28,031 nt of DNA from Denitrobacterium sp024691475 (GCA_024691475.1 JAILNP010000061.1:1-28031), one strand, 5' to 3'; counted from the stretch's first letter, positions 9,496 through 17,738 are shown. Numbers and translations: made by a program. The notes: generated from the letters alone by a model not told the origin.

Positions 9496-9907
9496 GACTG
9501 CTTGCCCCCTCCTGCGGGGCATCGCCCGCATCCAGGAAAATCTTTCGCGTTACAAAGTTCCATACCATGACGATGGCCGTGGCCACAATCTTGGTGATGA
9601 GATAATGGATGCCAGCAAGTTCGACGCCAGCCCACATGCAGAGGTTATTGATAAGCAGGCCAATAACGGAAAGAATGACGAAGATGACGAACTCGCGCCT
9701 GCGCGACATGTCCTCCTTGTGCGTAAACACGTAGCGCATAGAGGCGATGTAGTTGAAAATGACCGACACCGTAAACGATATGGTGGCGCTCACCAGGTAA
9801 TTCACACTAAACACTTCGGTGAGAAGCGCGAGCAGGCCGTAGTCGATGACAAACGCAATGACGCCAACGACGCCGAACTTCATGAACTGGGCAATTAGTT
9901 TCTTCAT
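9488..9907 (-). CDS. GtrA-family membrane protein (putative polyprenyl-phosphate sugar flippase)
   Basis: 139 residues, ATG at 9907 with GGAGG five bases upstream. Four membrane helices fill the protein, with the family opening FMKFGVVGVIAFVIDYGLLALL and a basic RRREF loop before the third helix. GtrA/GtcA proteins (PF04138) are believed to flip undecaprenyl-phosphate-linked sugars across the membrane. First gene of a four-gene operon with overlapping starts (gtrA, DUF6056-like, GT2, YfhO-like). An extended -10-like box lies about 30 bases upstream of the start. Confidence 0.9.
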   Translation of the reverse strand: MKKLIAQFMKFGVVGVIAFVIDYGLLALLTEVFSVNYLVSATISFTVSVIFNYIASMRYVFTHKEDMSRRREFVIFVILSVIGLLINNLCMWAGVELAGIHYLITKIVATAIVMVWNFVTRKIFLDAGDAPQEGASSHD

Positions 9908-9933
9908 GTAACCTCCGATTATTCTTCCCCCGT

Positions 9934-9942
9934 ATTATCGCA
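9934..9942 (-). promoter_or_regulatory. Candidate extended -10 promoter of the gtrA operon
   Basis: On the minus strand the sequence reads TGCGATAAT, an extended -10 (TGN + GATAAT, five of six to consensus), 27 bases before the gtrA start. No good -35 hexamer lies 16-18 bases further upstream, so this rests on the extended -10 alone. Confidence 0.35.
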
Positions 9943-9956
9943 GGTACAGGGGAAGG

Positions 9957-9979
9957 AACGCCACCCCAAGGCGTTTTTT
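9957..9979. terminator. Terminator-like hairpin between two transcription units
   Basis: AACGCC - seven-base loop - GGCGTT followed by TTTT on the plus strand. It lies between the end of the GT2 gene (10005) and the gtrA promoter, so it may end the GT2 transcript. Yet the T-run is on the plus strand, where no gene precedes it; on the minus strand the stem is followed by TTCCTTCC only. Orientation makes this a weak call. Confidence 0.35.
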
Positions 9980-10004
9980 CACGTGGAATACGGCCGTAAG
10001 CTGG

Positions 10005-11039
10005 CTACTTGCGCTTCAGCAAGCGAACCGGCGCGAGCAATGCATGTCCCAGACGATACGAATGGGAATTACGGACTTCCGCATCCCACGCAGCAGGCTG
10101 AACGGCGTACATCTGGAAATCCATGCGGTCGGCAGCGGAAAGCCCCTGCGCAAACGCGGCGATGTCATCTTCGGGAATCGAGCGCACGTCAGACGCCATG
10201 ATGGAACGCAATTCATAGATGCGCTGGGCCAAGGCATCTGCATAGGCGGGTTCAAATTCGGAAGCATGCTCGTGCGCCCAGGCATGCAGTTCCTGGGTAA
10301 GGGCGAAGAAGCTGCTCACGTTACGCAACCCGCGCTCCACCGTCATGATGGACCCCTCGCGCATGCGACGCATATACAACGGCTCGTTGAGGAACGCCGC
10401 ACGACGTGCAAAGACGATGATCATGGGCGAGAACAGCTCGTCTTCGTGGATGATTCCCTCGCGGAATCGAATCCCGCTGCGCTCGAACAACCCACGGTGC
10501 AGCATGTGGAAGCACGCGGAGCAAATGTACTGGCGCATTCCCTGGTAGCGGGCGAACAGGGCCTGCCCCGTCATTACGCCTTCGATATTCGAACGTGTGC
10601 CGTATTCCTCTTCGTTCGACTTGCGCAGCGCGCTGCTCTCGTAGAACGATTCAGCCGTGAAGTCCACGTACTCCAGCGGGACCCCGTCTTCGTCGACGCC
10701 CGCTTCGCTTACGCAACTCATAAGCCGTTCGAGAGCCGTAGGCACATAGTAATCATCGGAATCGAGGAACAAAAGGTACTCGCCGCGCGAAGCATCGATG
10801 CCAGTATTGCGCGCAGCCGAAAGCCCGCCGTTAGGGCGACTCACGAACACGAAGCGATCGTCGCCCTGCACGACCTCGCGCGCAATGCGCATCGTATCGT
10901 CGGTGCACCCATCGTCGACGCAAACGACTTCGAAGTCGCGAAACGTCTGCCCCATCAGCGACGACAAGCAATCGCCAATATAGGTCTGGACGTTATAGCA
11001 CGGAACGATAACCGATATCCGAGGGGCTTCGCATCCCAT
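10005..11039 (-). CDS. Glycosyltransferase family 2
   Basis: 344 residues from ATG 11039 (MGCEAPRISVIVPCYN), with a GGGGGA element about nine bases upstream. Motifs in order: VIVPCYNVQTY, VDDGCTDDT, NGGLSAARNTG, the metal-binding FLDSDD, and IIHEDELF in the second half. This set matches EpsJ/WcaA-like glycosyltransferases for capsule or wall polysaccharide. It is cytoplasmic, with no membrane segment. It lies 99 bases downstream of the CDP-glycerol glycerophosphotransferase gene on the same strand, so the two may share a transcript and act on the same wall polymer. Sugar not predictable. Confidence 0.9.
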   Translation of the reverse strand: MGCEAPRISVIVPCYNVQTYIGDCLSSLMGQTFRDFEVVCVDDGCTDDTMRIAREVVQGDDRFVFVSRPNGGLSAARNTGIDASRGEYLLFLDSDDYYVPTALERLMSCVSEAGVDEDGVPLEYVDFTAESFYESSALRKSNEEEYGTRSNIEGVMTGQALFARYQGMRQYICSACFHMLHRGLFERSGIRFREGIIHEDELFSPMIIVFARRAAFLNEPLYMRRMREGSIMTVERGLRNVSSFFALTQELHAWAHEHASEFEPAYADALAQRIYELRSIMASDVRSIPEDDIAAFAQGLSAADRMDFQMYAVQPAAWDAEVRNSHSYRLGHALLAPVRLLKRK

Positions 11040-11138
11040 ATTCTCATTCCCCCATCACTGCAGATAAGTTCTCATGTTCAATCAATCCATGCCGCACGCG
11101 CCGTTAAACGGGCTCGTCGCGCATGGAGCGCGCTTGCG

Positions 11139-12278
11139 CTACGAGCGATCCGCCAAGGCACGCAGCGTCTCGACGCAGTCATCGCAACCGCCATCGAACG
11201 CCTGGGCCACGAAGCGCTCCAACGCATCCCATCGATAGCTTTCGGGAGTGCAGGCAACCTTGTTCACCTTGGAAACAAGCTCATCTTCGGTACGAGCGCA
11301 CAATTCGGGCGCCACGCGTAAGGGGTCGGCATTCAGACCGGGGCTCTTACGATAGCGCTTGATATCGGGGACGTAGAAGATGACGGGCTTGCCCAGCAAG
11401 TACGCCTCGTACACGATTGAAGAGTAATCGGTAACCACGAAATCGCAGGTAAGCAAAGCCTCGGAAACGTCGCCTGGCGCCGAAAGCCCTTGGTCGAGAG
11501 GATGGAACGACCACGCTATCTTCGCCTTGAGGCGCCCTTGCAGCTCGTCGCCATGCACGAAGGCATCGCGAAACGGATGCGGCGACGCCTTGCTCTTGCG
11601 CAGCGTAGGCGCGAAGAGCGCAATGGGCGGGTCGTTAAACACCAGTTCCGCCCCTCCGCTGCGGCGCAAACCCTGAAGCTTATGGTATTCGGGGCGATGA
11701 AGTGCGATAACGCGTTCCTTCGGGTAGCCGAAGGCCTCGGCGAACGCCGCGCGGCACGCTTCACCCGAGCAAACCACCCACGAATAGTTGCGGTGAATAT
11801 CGAAGCGCTCGAGCGTCTGGGACCGATGCCCCTCGGGCGTATCGAGGCTCTGATACCCGAACTTCTTGAACGCACCGAATGCGTGCCACATCTGAACCAC
11901 TACCGGCTCGGCAGGGTAATCGGTATGCACGGGCACGGAGCCCTTGAAGGTGGGCTCGTCATTCCTGAAATTAAGCATGCAAATGACGGGGTCGTAGCGA
12001 TCGACGACGCAAATGCGACACCGCGCCAGATGGTAGATCTCCTTGAATACCATTCCCGAATACGGAATGACACTGGACTTGGCAAGCTTCTTCACCAAGA
12101 TAACGGGATGCCAGCCCAACGCCTCGAAGTCACGTGCAAGCGAGCAGAAATCGTAACTTGGTTCGTTGGTCTGGCGACTGAAAAAGAGAATCTCATCCCT
12201 ACGCTTAGTGGTAGCGCAGAAAAGCTTGTACAGGATGTTGAACAAGCCCTTGGCGATATGTACTAGAAAGGTTTTCAT
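11139..12278 (-). CDS. CDP-glycerol glycerophosphotransferase family protein (TagB/TagF type)
   Basis: 379 residues from ATG 12278; no clear ribosome site precedes it. The family (PF04464) hallmarks are visible: VVVQMWHAFGAFKKFG, with the likely catalytic base His132, and CDFVVTDYSSIVYEAYLLGKPV near residues 285-310, which binds the CDP-glycerol phosphates. The first 20 residues are amphipathic and hydrophobic, fitting membrane association. Such enzymes add glycerol phosphate (or a related polyol phosphate) to a lipid-linked sugar in teichoic-acid-like polymer synthesis. At 379 residues it is the short TagB-like form, lacking the long N-terminal region of full polymerases. Its companions are GT2, GtrA and YfhO genes, consistent with building and decorating an anionic wall polymer. 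Confidence 0.9.
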   Translation of the reverse strand: MKTFLVHIAKGLFNILYKLFCATTKRRDEILFFSRQTNEPSYDFCSLARDFEALGWHPVILVKKLAKSSVIPYSGMVFKEIYHLARCRICVVDRYDPVICMLNFRNDEPTFKGSVPVHTDYPAEPVVVQMWHAFGAFKKFGYQSLDTPEGHRSQTLERFDIHRNYSWVVCSGEACRAAFAEAFGYPKERVIALHRPEYHKLQGLRRSGGAELVFNDPPIALFAPTLRKSKASPHPFRDAFVHGDELQGRLKAKIAWSFHPLDQGLSAPGDVSEALLTCDFVVTDYSSIVYEAYLLGKPVIFYVPDIKRYRKSPGLNADPLRVAPELCARTEDELVSKVNKVACTPESYRWDALERFVAQAFDGGCDDCVETLRALADRS

Positions 12279-12560
12279 ACGCGCAGAAGTATATCAGAGC
12301 ATTCACGCATCAATAGCGAGGGGGCGACCACGCTGGATTTCGGCCTTGACGCTACGTTCCCAAAGACAGAATCATCTCCTTATAAAATCATATATTTTCA
12401 CATCTGAATTAATATTTCGCCCAAAATATGCACCCTCATAGTGAGAGGCCCCTAACCGCTCACCCAAAACGTGGGGATTTTGAAATAAGGTACGCCATCC
12501 CCGAAAACACACGCCGAGGAACAGGAACGATGTCGTATTATGCCCTGCGGGAGGATTGCA
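12279..12560. other. Divergent intergenic region, AT-rich core
   Basis: The 282 bases separate the divergent glycerophosphotransferase and LuxR-type genes. Positions 12379-12429 are clearly AT-rich (AAAATCATATATTTT, GAATTAATATTT, AAAATATG), unlike the rest of the window, and probably hold the promoters of both genes. A short inverted pair GTGAG...CTCAC lies at about 12441-12463. No promoter pair could be assigned with confidence and no coding frame is credible. Confidence 0.4.
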
Positions 12561-14042
12561 ATGGGGTACGCAACTGCAACAAAAGAAACCATCACCATGC
12601 GCGCGCTCTTCGGCCAATGGAAAAGCCTGGGGTTTGGCCTGCTATGGTCGCTCAACATCATCATTCTTTTTTCGAGCAAGCTTGCCGCAAGGGACATGCC
12701 ACGCATCGTCGATTTCTTCAACTCGACCCTCGCAACGGGCATTGTGGTCACGTGCGCGGCGCTCTTTGTGTACACCGAGCTCATTCGCAAGGGCAAACCA
12801 CTCAACAAGCCCATCACCCCCACCGATGACGGAAACCTGGCACTTCATCGAACTCTCGCCACGATTAGCGGAGTAATGTTGGCCATGTGCATTGTATGCA
12901 TCGGCATCCAAACACAATACACCCCTTCCCACACCCTACGTTACGCGTTGGGGTTCGCAACTGGCATTGCCACCGCGTTCGGCTACTACGCATGGCTGAG
13001 CATACTCGCCACGCGAGGCTGGGAAAACGTCCGACTCGAGCTACTAGGCTCATACTTGCTGGGAGCTATCCTCTTTTGCCTGTCCTACGTTATTCCAACC
13101 ATCCCGCTCGTAGCTCTCATGGCCACATTGGCCCTCGTCGTTGCTTTCATGGGAAAGACGCTCCCCATCGAGCGTTCGCAAGCATCCGCATCCCCGAAGC
13201 CCCAAACGGCCAGACGCCTTTCTTCGCGCGACATTCGGGCCGTCGTGCTTTCGATGCTTATCCTCAGCTTCATCTACGGCATCAGCGGACCTATGTTCCT
13301 GCAAAGTACCGAACCGCTGCCCTTCTTGGAAAACCCCGAGATCAACCAGGTACTCACCGTGTGCCTGAGCGTGGGAATAATCTTCTTGCAGGCAAAGTAC
13401 CGGTGCGAACGCGCGAACCCGCTCATGCTGATACACATCTGCTACCTCATTGACGTCACCTCTGCGTTCCTGCTGCCATTCGCCCCAGATTGGTATGTAA
13501 GCGTCTTCAACGTCATCGTGCTTACCATCTTCCGCATATCGGCGCTCCTGCTCTTGGGCCTCTGCGTCACAACGCAAGACGCCCGCCTCAGGCGACGCGC
13601 AATGCCCATCATGATTTCCTGCGTATGGATTGGAATGAGCCTGGGCATTGGGCTGGGACACGCGCTTTATCTGAATGCAAGCGATAGCGCAGAAACGAGC
13701 ATGTCGATCATACTGACGATCGTGTATGTCGTATTCGCCTTCACTTCCATCTACACGCTTGCGAAAAATGGTTCGAACGCACCCGCGCCAGCACCCGAAC
13801 CCACGCCCGCCGCGGACAAGCGCGATTCGCACGAGATTATCTCGCAGCGCTACAGCTTGAACTCCCGCGAAGAGGAGATCATGGCTCTTCTCATTCGCGG
13901 CCGAACGGCCAAGTACATCGCCGAGGACCTTACGCTTTCCATCAACACGGTGCGAAGCTACACCAAGTCGCTCTACGCGAAGATGAACGTGCATTCGAAG
14001 CAGGAACTCATTGACCTAGCCGAGGACATTTCGAACGAATAA
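12561..14042 (+). CDS. Membrane-anchored LuxR-family transcriptional regulator
   Basis: 493 residues. ATG 12561 is chosen over the in-frame ATG at 12540 because GGGAGG (12549-12554) is six bases before it. Residues about 15-415 form roughly twelve hydrophobic helices without recognisable transporter motifs. After an Ala/Pro linker (APAPAPEPTPAAD) comes a LuxR/GerE DNA-binding domain: YSLNSREEEIMALLIRG, then TAKYIAEDLTLSINTVRSY as the recognition helices, ending YAKMNVHSKQELIDLAE. This architecture is abundant in Eggerthellaceae and often sits next to respiratory or transport genes it controls; the membrane part presumably senses a ligand. Here neighbours are the wall-polymer gene (divergent) and the TPP-riboswitch operon (downstream, same strand). 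Target and ligand unknown. Confidence 0.88.
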   Translation: MGYATATKETITMRALFGQWKSLGFGLLWSLNIIILFSSKLAARDMPRIVDFFNSTLATGIVVTCAALFVYTELIRKGKPLNKPITPTDDGNLALHRTLATISGVMLAMCIVCIGIQTQYTPSHTLRYALGFATGIATAFGYYAWLSILATRGWENVRLELLGSYLLGAILFCLSYVIPTIPLVALMATLALVVAFMGKTLPIERSQASASPKPQTARRLSSRDIRAVVLSMLILSFIYGISGPMFLQSTEPLPFLENPEINQVLTVCLSVGIIFLQAKYRCERANPLMLIHICYLIDVTSAFLLPFAPDWYVSVFNVIVLTIFRISALLLLGLCVTTQDARLRRRAMPIMISCVWIGMSLGIGLGHALYLNASDSAETSMSIILTIVYVVFAFTSIYTLAKNGSNAPAPAPEPTPAADKRDSHEIISQRYSLNSREEEIMALLIRGRTAKYIAEDLTLSINTVRSYTKSLYAKMNVHSKQELIDLAEDISNE

Positions 14043-14122
14043 TCCGCTTACCGGCCCATATGCACCGCTAGAGGCAATTCTTCATCTGCGCTCTACCACG
14101 CTATAGCATCCACAAAACGCTG

Positions 14123-14131
14123 TGCTACAAT
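14123..14131 (+). promoter_or_regulatory. Candidate extended -10 promoter of the thiamine operon
   Basis: TGCTACAAT is an extended -10 (TGN + TACAAT, five of six). It would start transcription near 14138, right at the 5' edge of the riboswitch, which supports the call. No clear -35 is visible. Confidence 0.5.
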
Positions 14132-14140
14132 GACCGAACT

Positions 14141-14231
14141 TCTCGGGGAGCTGGGGCGATCGCCCGGCTGAGAGGAGGGCTCGCGGCCCTCGACTCATGG
14201 AACCTGTCTGGATAATGCCAGCGTAGGGAAA
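14141..14231 (+). ncRNA. TPP riboswitch (thi box)
   Basis: The conserved TPP aptamer parts are present in order: TCTCGGGG at 14141, GGCTGAGAGG at 14166-14175, an extra hairpin (GGGCTCGCGGCCCT) as the variable P3a arm, GAACCTG at 14200-14206, and GGATAATGCCAGCGTAGGGA at 14210-14229. GAACCTGTCTGG is one base shorter than the common GAACCTGATCTGG. The element lies 72 bases upstream of a thiamine-binding-protein gene and an ABC importer, as expected for repression by thiamine pyrophosphate. The expression platform is probably the hairpin and ribosome site immediately downstream. Confidence 0.95.
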
Positions 14232-14259
14232 TGCGCGCACGCATGTGCGGGCCCTGCTT

Positions 14260-14295
14260 TGGCGCGGGGCTTCGCCCCGTAGCGGTACGAAAGGA
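14260..14295 (+). promoter_or_regulatory. Possible riboswitch expression platform: hairpin before the ribosome site
   Basis: CGGGGC-TTC-GCCCCG forms a tight hairpin at about 14265-14279, followed by AAAGGA (14290-14295), the ribosome site for the gene at 14303. No T-run follows the hairpin, so control of translation or a rearranging terminator/anti-sequester fold is more likely than simple termination. Inference from position only. Confidence 0.35.
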
Positions 14296-14302
14296 ACACG
14301 CT

Positions 14303-14635
14303 ATGGAATGTGCATTCGCAATTCACTATCTACCCCTGGACGCACACGATGACAAACGCGTCTGCGAAATCGTCGACCAGGTAATTGCCGCCATCGACGC
14401 AAGCGGTCTCGACTACTACGTAGGCCCCTTCGAAACCACCGTGGAAGGCGATTTCGAAAGCTGCATGCGCGTACTGAAGGATTGCATCGAAGCAGGCGAG
14501 GCGGCAGGCTGCACCGAGATGGAAAGCCACGTGCGCATTTGCTGGCGCCCCGGCGGACGCGTCATGTCGACCGAAGAGAAGATCGGCAAGTACCACCCCA
14601 CCGACAGCGAGTTCAGCTCGCGCGAAATCGCATAG
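14303..14635 (+). CDS. Thiamine-binding protein, MTH1187/YkoF-like
   Basis: 110 residues from ATG 14303, with AAAGGA eight bases upstream; the longer frame from 14231 starts inside the riboswitch and is rejected. The sequence matches the Thiamine_BP family (PF01910): GLDYYVGPFETTVEGDFE, then a long helix with C-x-EAGEAAGCTE, and a final strand HVRICWRPGG. Family members are small ferredoxin-like-fold proteins that bind thiamine or its pyrimidine precursor in the cytoplasm. It is the first gene under the TPP riboswitch, followed 16 bases later by the permease. Role as a cytoplasmic acceptor or sensor of imported pyrimidine is inferred. Confidence 0.88.
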   Translation: MECAFAIHYLPLDAHDDKRVCEIVDQVIAAIDASGLDYYVGPFETTVEGDFESCMRVLKDCIEAGEAAGCTEMESHVRICWRPGGRVMSTEEKIGKYHPTDSEFSSREIA

Positions 14636-14651
14636 CACGCGCACACGCACG

Positions 14652-15440
14652 ATGAAGCACGCACCCAGCGACACCACATCACGCAAGGCCAAGCGCATCG
14701 GAATACCTCTGGCCGTTGTAGCGGGCACCATCATCTGCTGGCACCTCGCCATTATCAGCGGCCTTGTTCCCAACTTCCTCATGCCCACTCCGCTGCAGGT
14801 TGCGCAAGCACTTGCCAGCGATTGGCAGCTTCTGGCAAGCCATGCGGGCACAACGCTCGTAGAAGCAGCCATTGGCCTTGCCGCCGGCGTGGCGCTCGGT
14901 TTCGTAGCAGCTGTGGCCATGGATCGCTTCGAAGTGATTTACCTGGCCCTTTCGCCGCTCATTACCGTATCGCAAACCATTCCCACGGTTGCCATTGCGC
15001 CCCTGCTGGTGCTGTGGCTTGGGTACGGCATCCTGCCGAAAATCGTCCTCATCACGCTCACGACGTTCTTCCCCGTGGCCATATCGCTCATCGCAGGGTT
15101 CACCTCGGTCGACGTCGACACCGTGAACATGCTGCGTTCCATGGGAGCCTCGCGTTGGGACATCTTCCGCTATGCAAAGCTGCCCGAGGCGGCCGACCAT
15201 TTCTTCAGCGGGCTAAAGATCAGCGCGACGTACGCCATCATCGGGGCGGTCATCGCGGAATGGCTGGGAGGCGACGCAGGACTGGGCGTCTACATGACGC
15301 GCGTTCGCAAGTCGTTTTCGTACGACCGTATGTTCGCCGTCATCATCGTGATCAGTGCGCTCTCGCTCATGCTCATCAAAATCATCGACATTCTCAAGAA
15401 GATATGTATGCCCTGGAAGCATACCGGAAGGAACGAATAA
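14652..15440 (+). CDS. thiX: ABC transporter permease, thiamine-precursor importer (ThiX-like)
   Basis: 262 residues from ATG 14652, no strong ribosome site; translation may be coupled to the gene 16 bases upstream. About six membrane helices of the SsuC/TauC permease type. The cytoplasmic EAA loop that docks the ATPase is seen as SMGASRWDIFRYAKLPEAAD. It stands in a TPP-controlled operon with an NMT1/THI5-like binding protein and an ATPase, the arrangement of ThiXYZ systems that import hydroxymethylpyrimidine or its formyl-amino precursor. Its TAA stop overlaps the next start (TAATG). The symbol is by context; the sequence alone only shows the SsuC/TauC class. Confidence 0.85.
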   Translation: MKHAPSDTTSRKAKRIGIPLAVVAGTIICWHLAIISGLVPNFLMPTPLQVAQALASDWQLLASHAGTTLVEAAIGLAAGVALGFVAAVAMDRFEVIYLALSPLITVSQTIPTVAIAPLLVLWLGYGILPKIVLITLTTFFPVAISLIAGFTSVDVDTVNMLRSMGASRWDIFRYAKLPEAADHFFSGLKISATYAIIGAVIAEWLGGDAGLGVYMTRVRKSFSYDRMFAVIIVISALSLMLIKIIDILKKICMPWKHTGRNE

Positions 15441-16480
15441 TGAACCTCGACGCCATGAAAACCGCTCTCACCAGGCGTTCGTTTCTGAAAACCGCAGGTA
15501 TGGCAAGCGCGGGAATCGCCTCGGCATATGCACTGGGAGGCTGCGACAGCAACCGTCAATCTGCCTCCGCGACAAACGCGACCGAGCTTTCCCTCGTGCT
15601 CGACTACACGCCCAACACCAATCACACGGGCATCTACGTCGCGCAATCCCTTGGCTACTATACCGAAGAGGGCATCTCCCTCACGATCGTCTCGCCGCCC
15701 GAAGACGGCGCCGATGCGCTCATTGGCGCAGGTTCCGTCCAGTTGGGCATCTCGTATCAGGACGTCATGGCAAACTACCTTGCCAGCAGCACGCCCCTGC
15801 CCTACACGGCCATCGGTGCCATCGTGCAGCACAACACGAGCGGCATCATGAGCCGCCAGGAAGACGGCATCACCCGCCCCCGGGCCATGGAAGGTCATCA
15901 GTACGCCACCTGGAACCAAGACGTGGAACAGGCCATCATTCGTGACATCATGGCCTATGACGGCGGCGACTACTCCAAGATCGAGCTCGTGCCCTACGCC
16001 GTCGACGACGAGGTTGCGGGGCTGCGCAGCAACGCGTTCGATTGCGTCTGGGTCTACGAAGGCTGGGCCGTCCAGAATGCCGCGCTGCAGAACTTCGCCT
16101 ATAGCTACTTCCCCTTCATCGACTACGACGACTCGCTCGATTACTACACGCCCGTCATCGCGGCAAACAACGAATTCCTGGCCAAGAACGCCGACACCGC
16201 GCGCGCCTTCATGCGCGCCACGCGCAGGGGCTACGAATATGCCGCATCGAATCCCGCCGACGCCGCTCGCATCCTGACCGAAGCCGTACCCGAGCTCGAT
16301 GCCCAGCTGGTCGCCAAGAGCGCGGAATACCTGGCAGGCAAGTACATTGACGACGCAAGCGAATGGGGCTACATCGACAAAGACCGCTGGGCACGCTTCT
16401 ACCAGTGGCTCAACGACAACGGCCTGGTAGAAACCACACTCGACGTCGATGCGGGCTTCACGAACGACTATCTGGCCTAA
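15440..16480 (+). CDS. thiY: ABC substrate-binding protein, NMT1/THI5-like (ThiY-like), Tat lipoprotein
   Basis: 346 residues from ATG 15440, which shares one base with the permease stop; GGAAGG lies about ten bases upstream. The N-terminus has a twin-arginine motif (TRRSFLK, Arg12-Arg13), a hydrophobic stretch and LGGC (Cys35) as a lipobox, so it is probably a Tat-exported lipoprotein. The mature part matches PF09084: LSLVLDYTPNTNHTGIYVAQSLGYY..EGI, PPEDGADALIGAGSVQLGISY, and FDCVWVYEGW. Such proteins bind the pyrimidine moiety of thiamine (formylaminopyrimidine). The TPP riboswitch upstream supports that ligand. Tat export suggests folding before export. Confidence 0.9.
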   Translation: MNLDAMKTALTRRSFLKTAGMASAGIASAYALGGCDSNRQSASATNATELSLVLDYTPNTNHTGIYVAQSLGYYTEEGISLTIVSPPEDGADALIGAGSVQLGISYQDVMANYLASSTPLPYTAIGAIVQHNTSGIMSRQEDGITRPRAMEGHQYATWNQDVEQAIIRDIMAYDGGDYSKIELVPYAVDDEVAGLRSNAFDCVWVYEGWAVQNAALQNFAYSYFPFIDYDDSLDYYTPVIAANNEFLAKNADTARAFMRATRRGYEYAASNPADAARILTEAVPELDAQLVAKSAEYLAGKYIDDASEWGYIDKDRWARFYQWLNDNGLVETTLDVDAGFTNDYLA

Positions 16481-16499
16481 CCCAGAACAAGGATGCATA

Positions 16500-17288
16500 A
16501 TGACGCAGGCAAAGCAGATTGACCATCCCGCAATCGAGGGACGGAACCTGGAAATACGCTACGGTGACACGGCCGTCGTAGCGCAGGTGAACCTGCACGT
16601 AAACGCGGGCGAGATCTGCTGCCTCATAGGCAAATCGGGATGCGGGAAGACGACCATCCTTCACACCCTCGCCGGACTCGTCATGCCCACGCAAGGCAAC
16701 GTGCTCTCATTCGGCGAAGACGTCACGGGGAAGCCAGGAAGCATTGGATACATGCTCCAAAAGGACCTGCTCCTTCCCCACCTGCGCATCATCGACAACG
16801 CCGCATTGCCGCTCTTGCTGAAGGGAAAGGCTAAGCAGGAGGCGCGCGAAACGGTCGCGCGCCTCTTCCCCGCATTCGGACTGGAGGGCACCGAAGAGCT
16901 GTGGCCCCACCAGCTTTCAGGGGGCATGCGACAACGCGTCGCCTTCTTGCGCACCTACGCCACGGGGGCACGATGCCTTCTGCTCGACGAGCCCTTCAGC
17001 GCGCTTGACGCCATCACGCGCGCCGACATGCGCACGTGGTTCACCGAAGTCACCCAAAAGCTCGGGCTTTCAGCGCTCGTTATCACGCACGACGTAGACG
17101 AAGCGGTGAGCCTATCTCGCCGCGTCTACGTGCTTACGGGGAACCCCCGACTGGGACAGCCCTCAACCATCCACGCCGAAATAAGCGTGGAGCGAAATGG
17201 AAACCCCGACGGGCCGTTCGAGCTAACCGAGGAGTTCCTAAAAGCAAAGCGAAGCGTATGGGCGGCGCTTCAAGAAAACGCCCAATAG
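16500..17288 (+). CDS. thiZ: ABC transporter ATPase, thiamine-precursor importer (ThiZ-like)
   Basis: 262 residues from ATG 16500, AAGGA seven bases upstream; the longer frame from 16449 overlaps the binding-protein gene. Walker A GKSGCGKT at 44-51, Q-loop MLQKD (Gln87), signature LSGGM at 139-143, Walker B CLLLDEP with catalytic Glu164, D-loop SALD, and H-loop His197. It is of the SsuB/TauB/ThiZ class. Last gene of the riboswitch operon, 19 bases after the binding protein. All catalytic residues are intact. A 41-base hairpin element follows at 17305. Confidence 0.9.
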   Translation: MTQAKQIDHPAIEGRNLEIRYGDTAVVAQVNLHVNAGEICCLIGKSGCGKTTILHTLAGLVMPTQGNVLSFGEDVTGKPGSIGYMLQKDLLLPHLRIIDNAALPLLLKGKAKQEARETVARLFPAFGLEGTEELWPHQLSGGMRQRVAFLRTYATGARCLLLDEPFSALDAITRADMRTWFTEVTQKLGLSALVITHDVDEAVSLSRRVYVLTGNPRLGQPSTIHAEISVERNGNPDGPFELTEEFLKAKRSVWAALQENAQ

Positions 17289-17304
17289 CACCATCTTGGG
17301 TTCA

Positions 17305-17345
17305 CAAAACGTACATTCCCCCAATACATGGGGATAAGCGTTTTG
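17305..17345 (+). other. Two-stem hairpin after the thiamine operon
   Basis: Outer arms CAAAACG (17305-17311) and CGTTTTG (17339-17345) enclose inner arms TCCCC (17317-17321) and GGGGA (17330-17334). It begins 16 bases after the thiZ stop. There is no T-run, so it may be a transcript-end stabiliser or a protein site and not a simple terminator. Confidence 0.4.
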
Positions 17346-17703
17346 GCGTATACGAAAATACCCGCATTTTGGGTGGTAGACGAATCCACCACACTGGGGA
17401 ATACTCTGCGCATGGCGAGCCGCTAGGCCGCATTCGTGGAAGCACGGAGGCAAACATCTGGGAGGGCTTGCGGTAAGCCATCGGGAGACGAGCGCGGGCA
17501 CGAACGCATTGACTGCATGCCCTACCTTTGGCGGCTTTCTTTGCCAGTCGGCTCTCCATCCGGATGCGCAGCGTGACCACAACCCCCTATCTTCGCTGCC
17601 CCGGTGCCGCCTGCTTGCCATCAGTCACCCCGTGACGCGCTTCGTCAACCTGAATACGCTTCGTGCGTTCGCGCGCACACCCCCTAACCTACATGCGCGC
17701 ATG

Positions 17704-17738
17704 AAAAAGCCGGGGCGGCCCAGACGCCCCGGCTTTTT
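17704..17738. terminator. Bidirectional rho-independent terminator
   Basis: Perfect 14-base arms AAAAAGCCGGGGCG and CGCCCCGGCTTTTT around a seven-base loop. It lies 27 bases past the DAHP synthase stop (minus strand) and has A/T runs on both sides, so it can work in either direction. Confidence 0.92.

Noticed and set aside
14231..14302. Longer start for the thiamine-binding protein
   Set aside because: It begins at the riboswitch edge; ATG 14303 has a ribosome site and the conserved N-terminus.
17238..17621. 127-residue minus-strand frame overlapping thiZ
   Set aside because: No ribosome site, odd Cys/Arg/Pro composition and no recognisable family.
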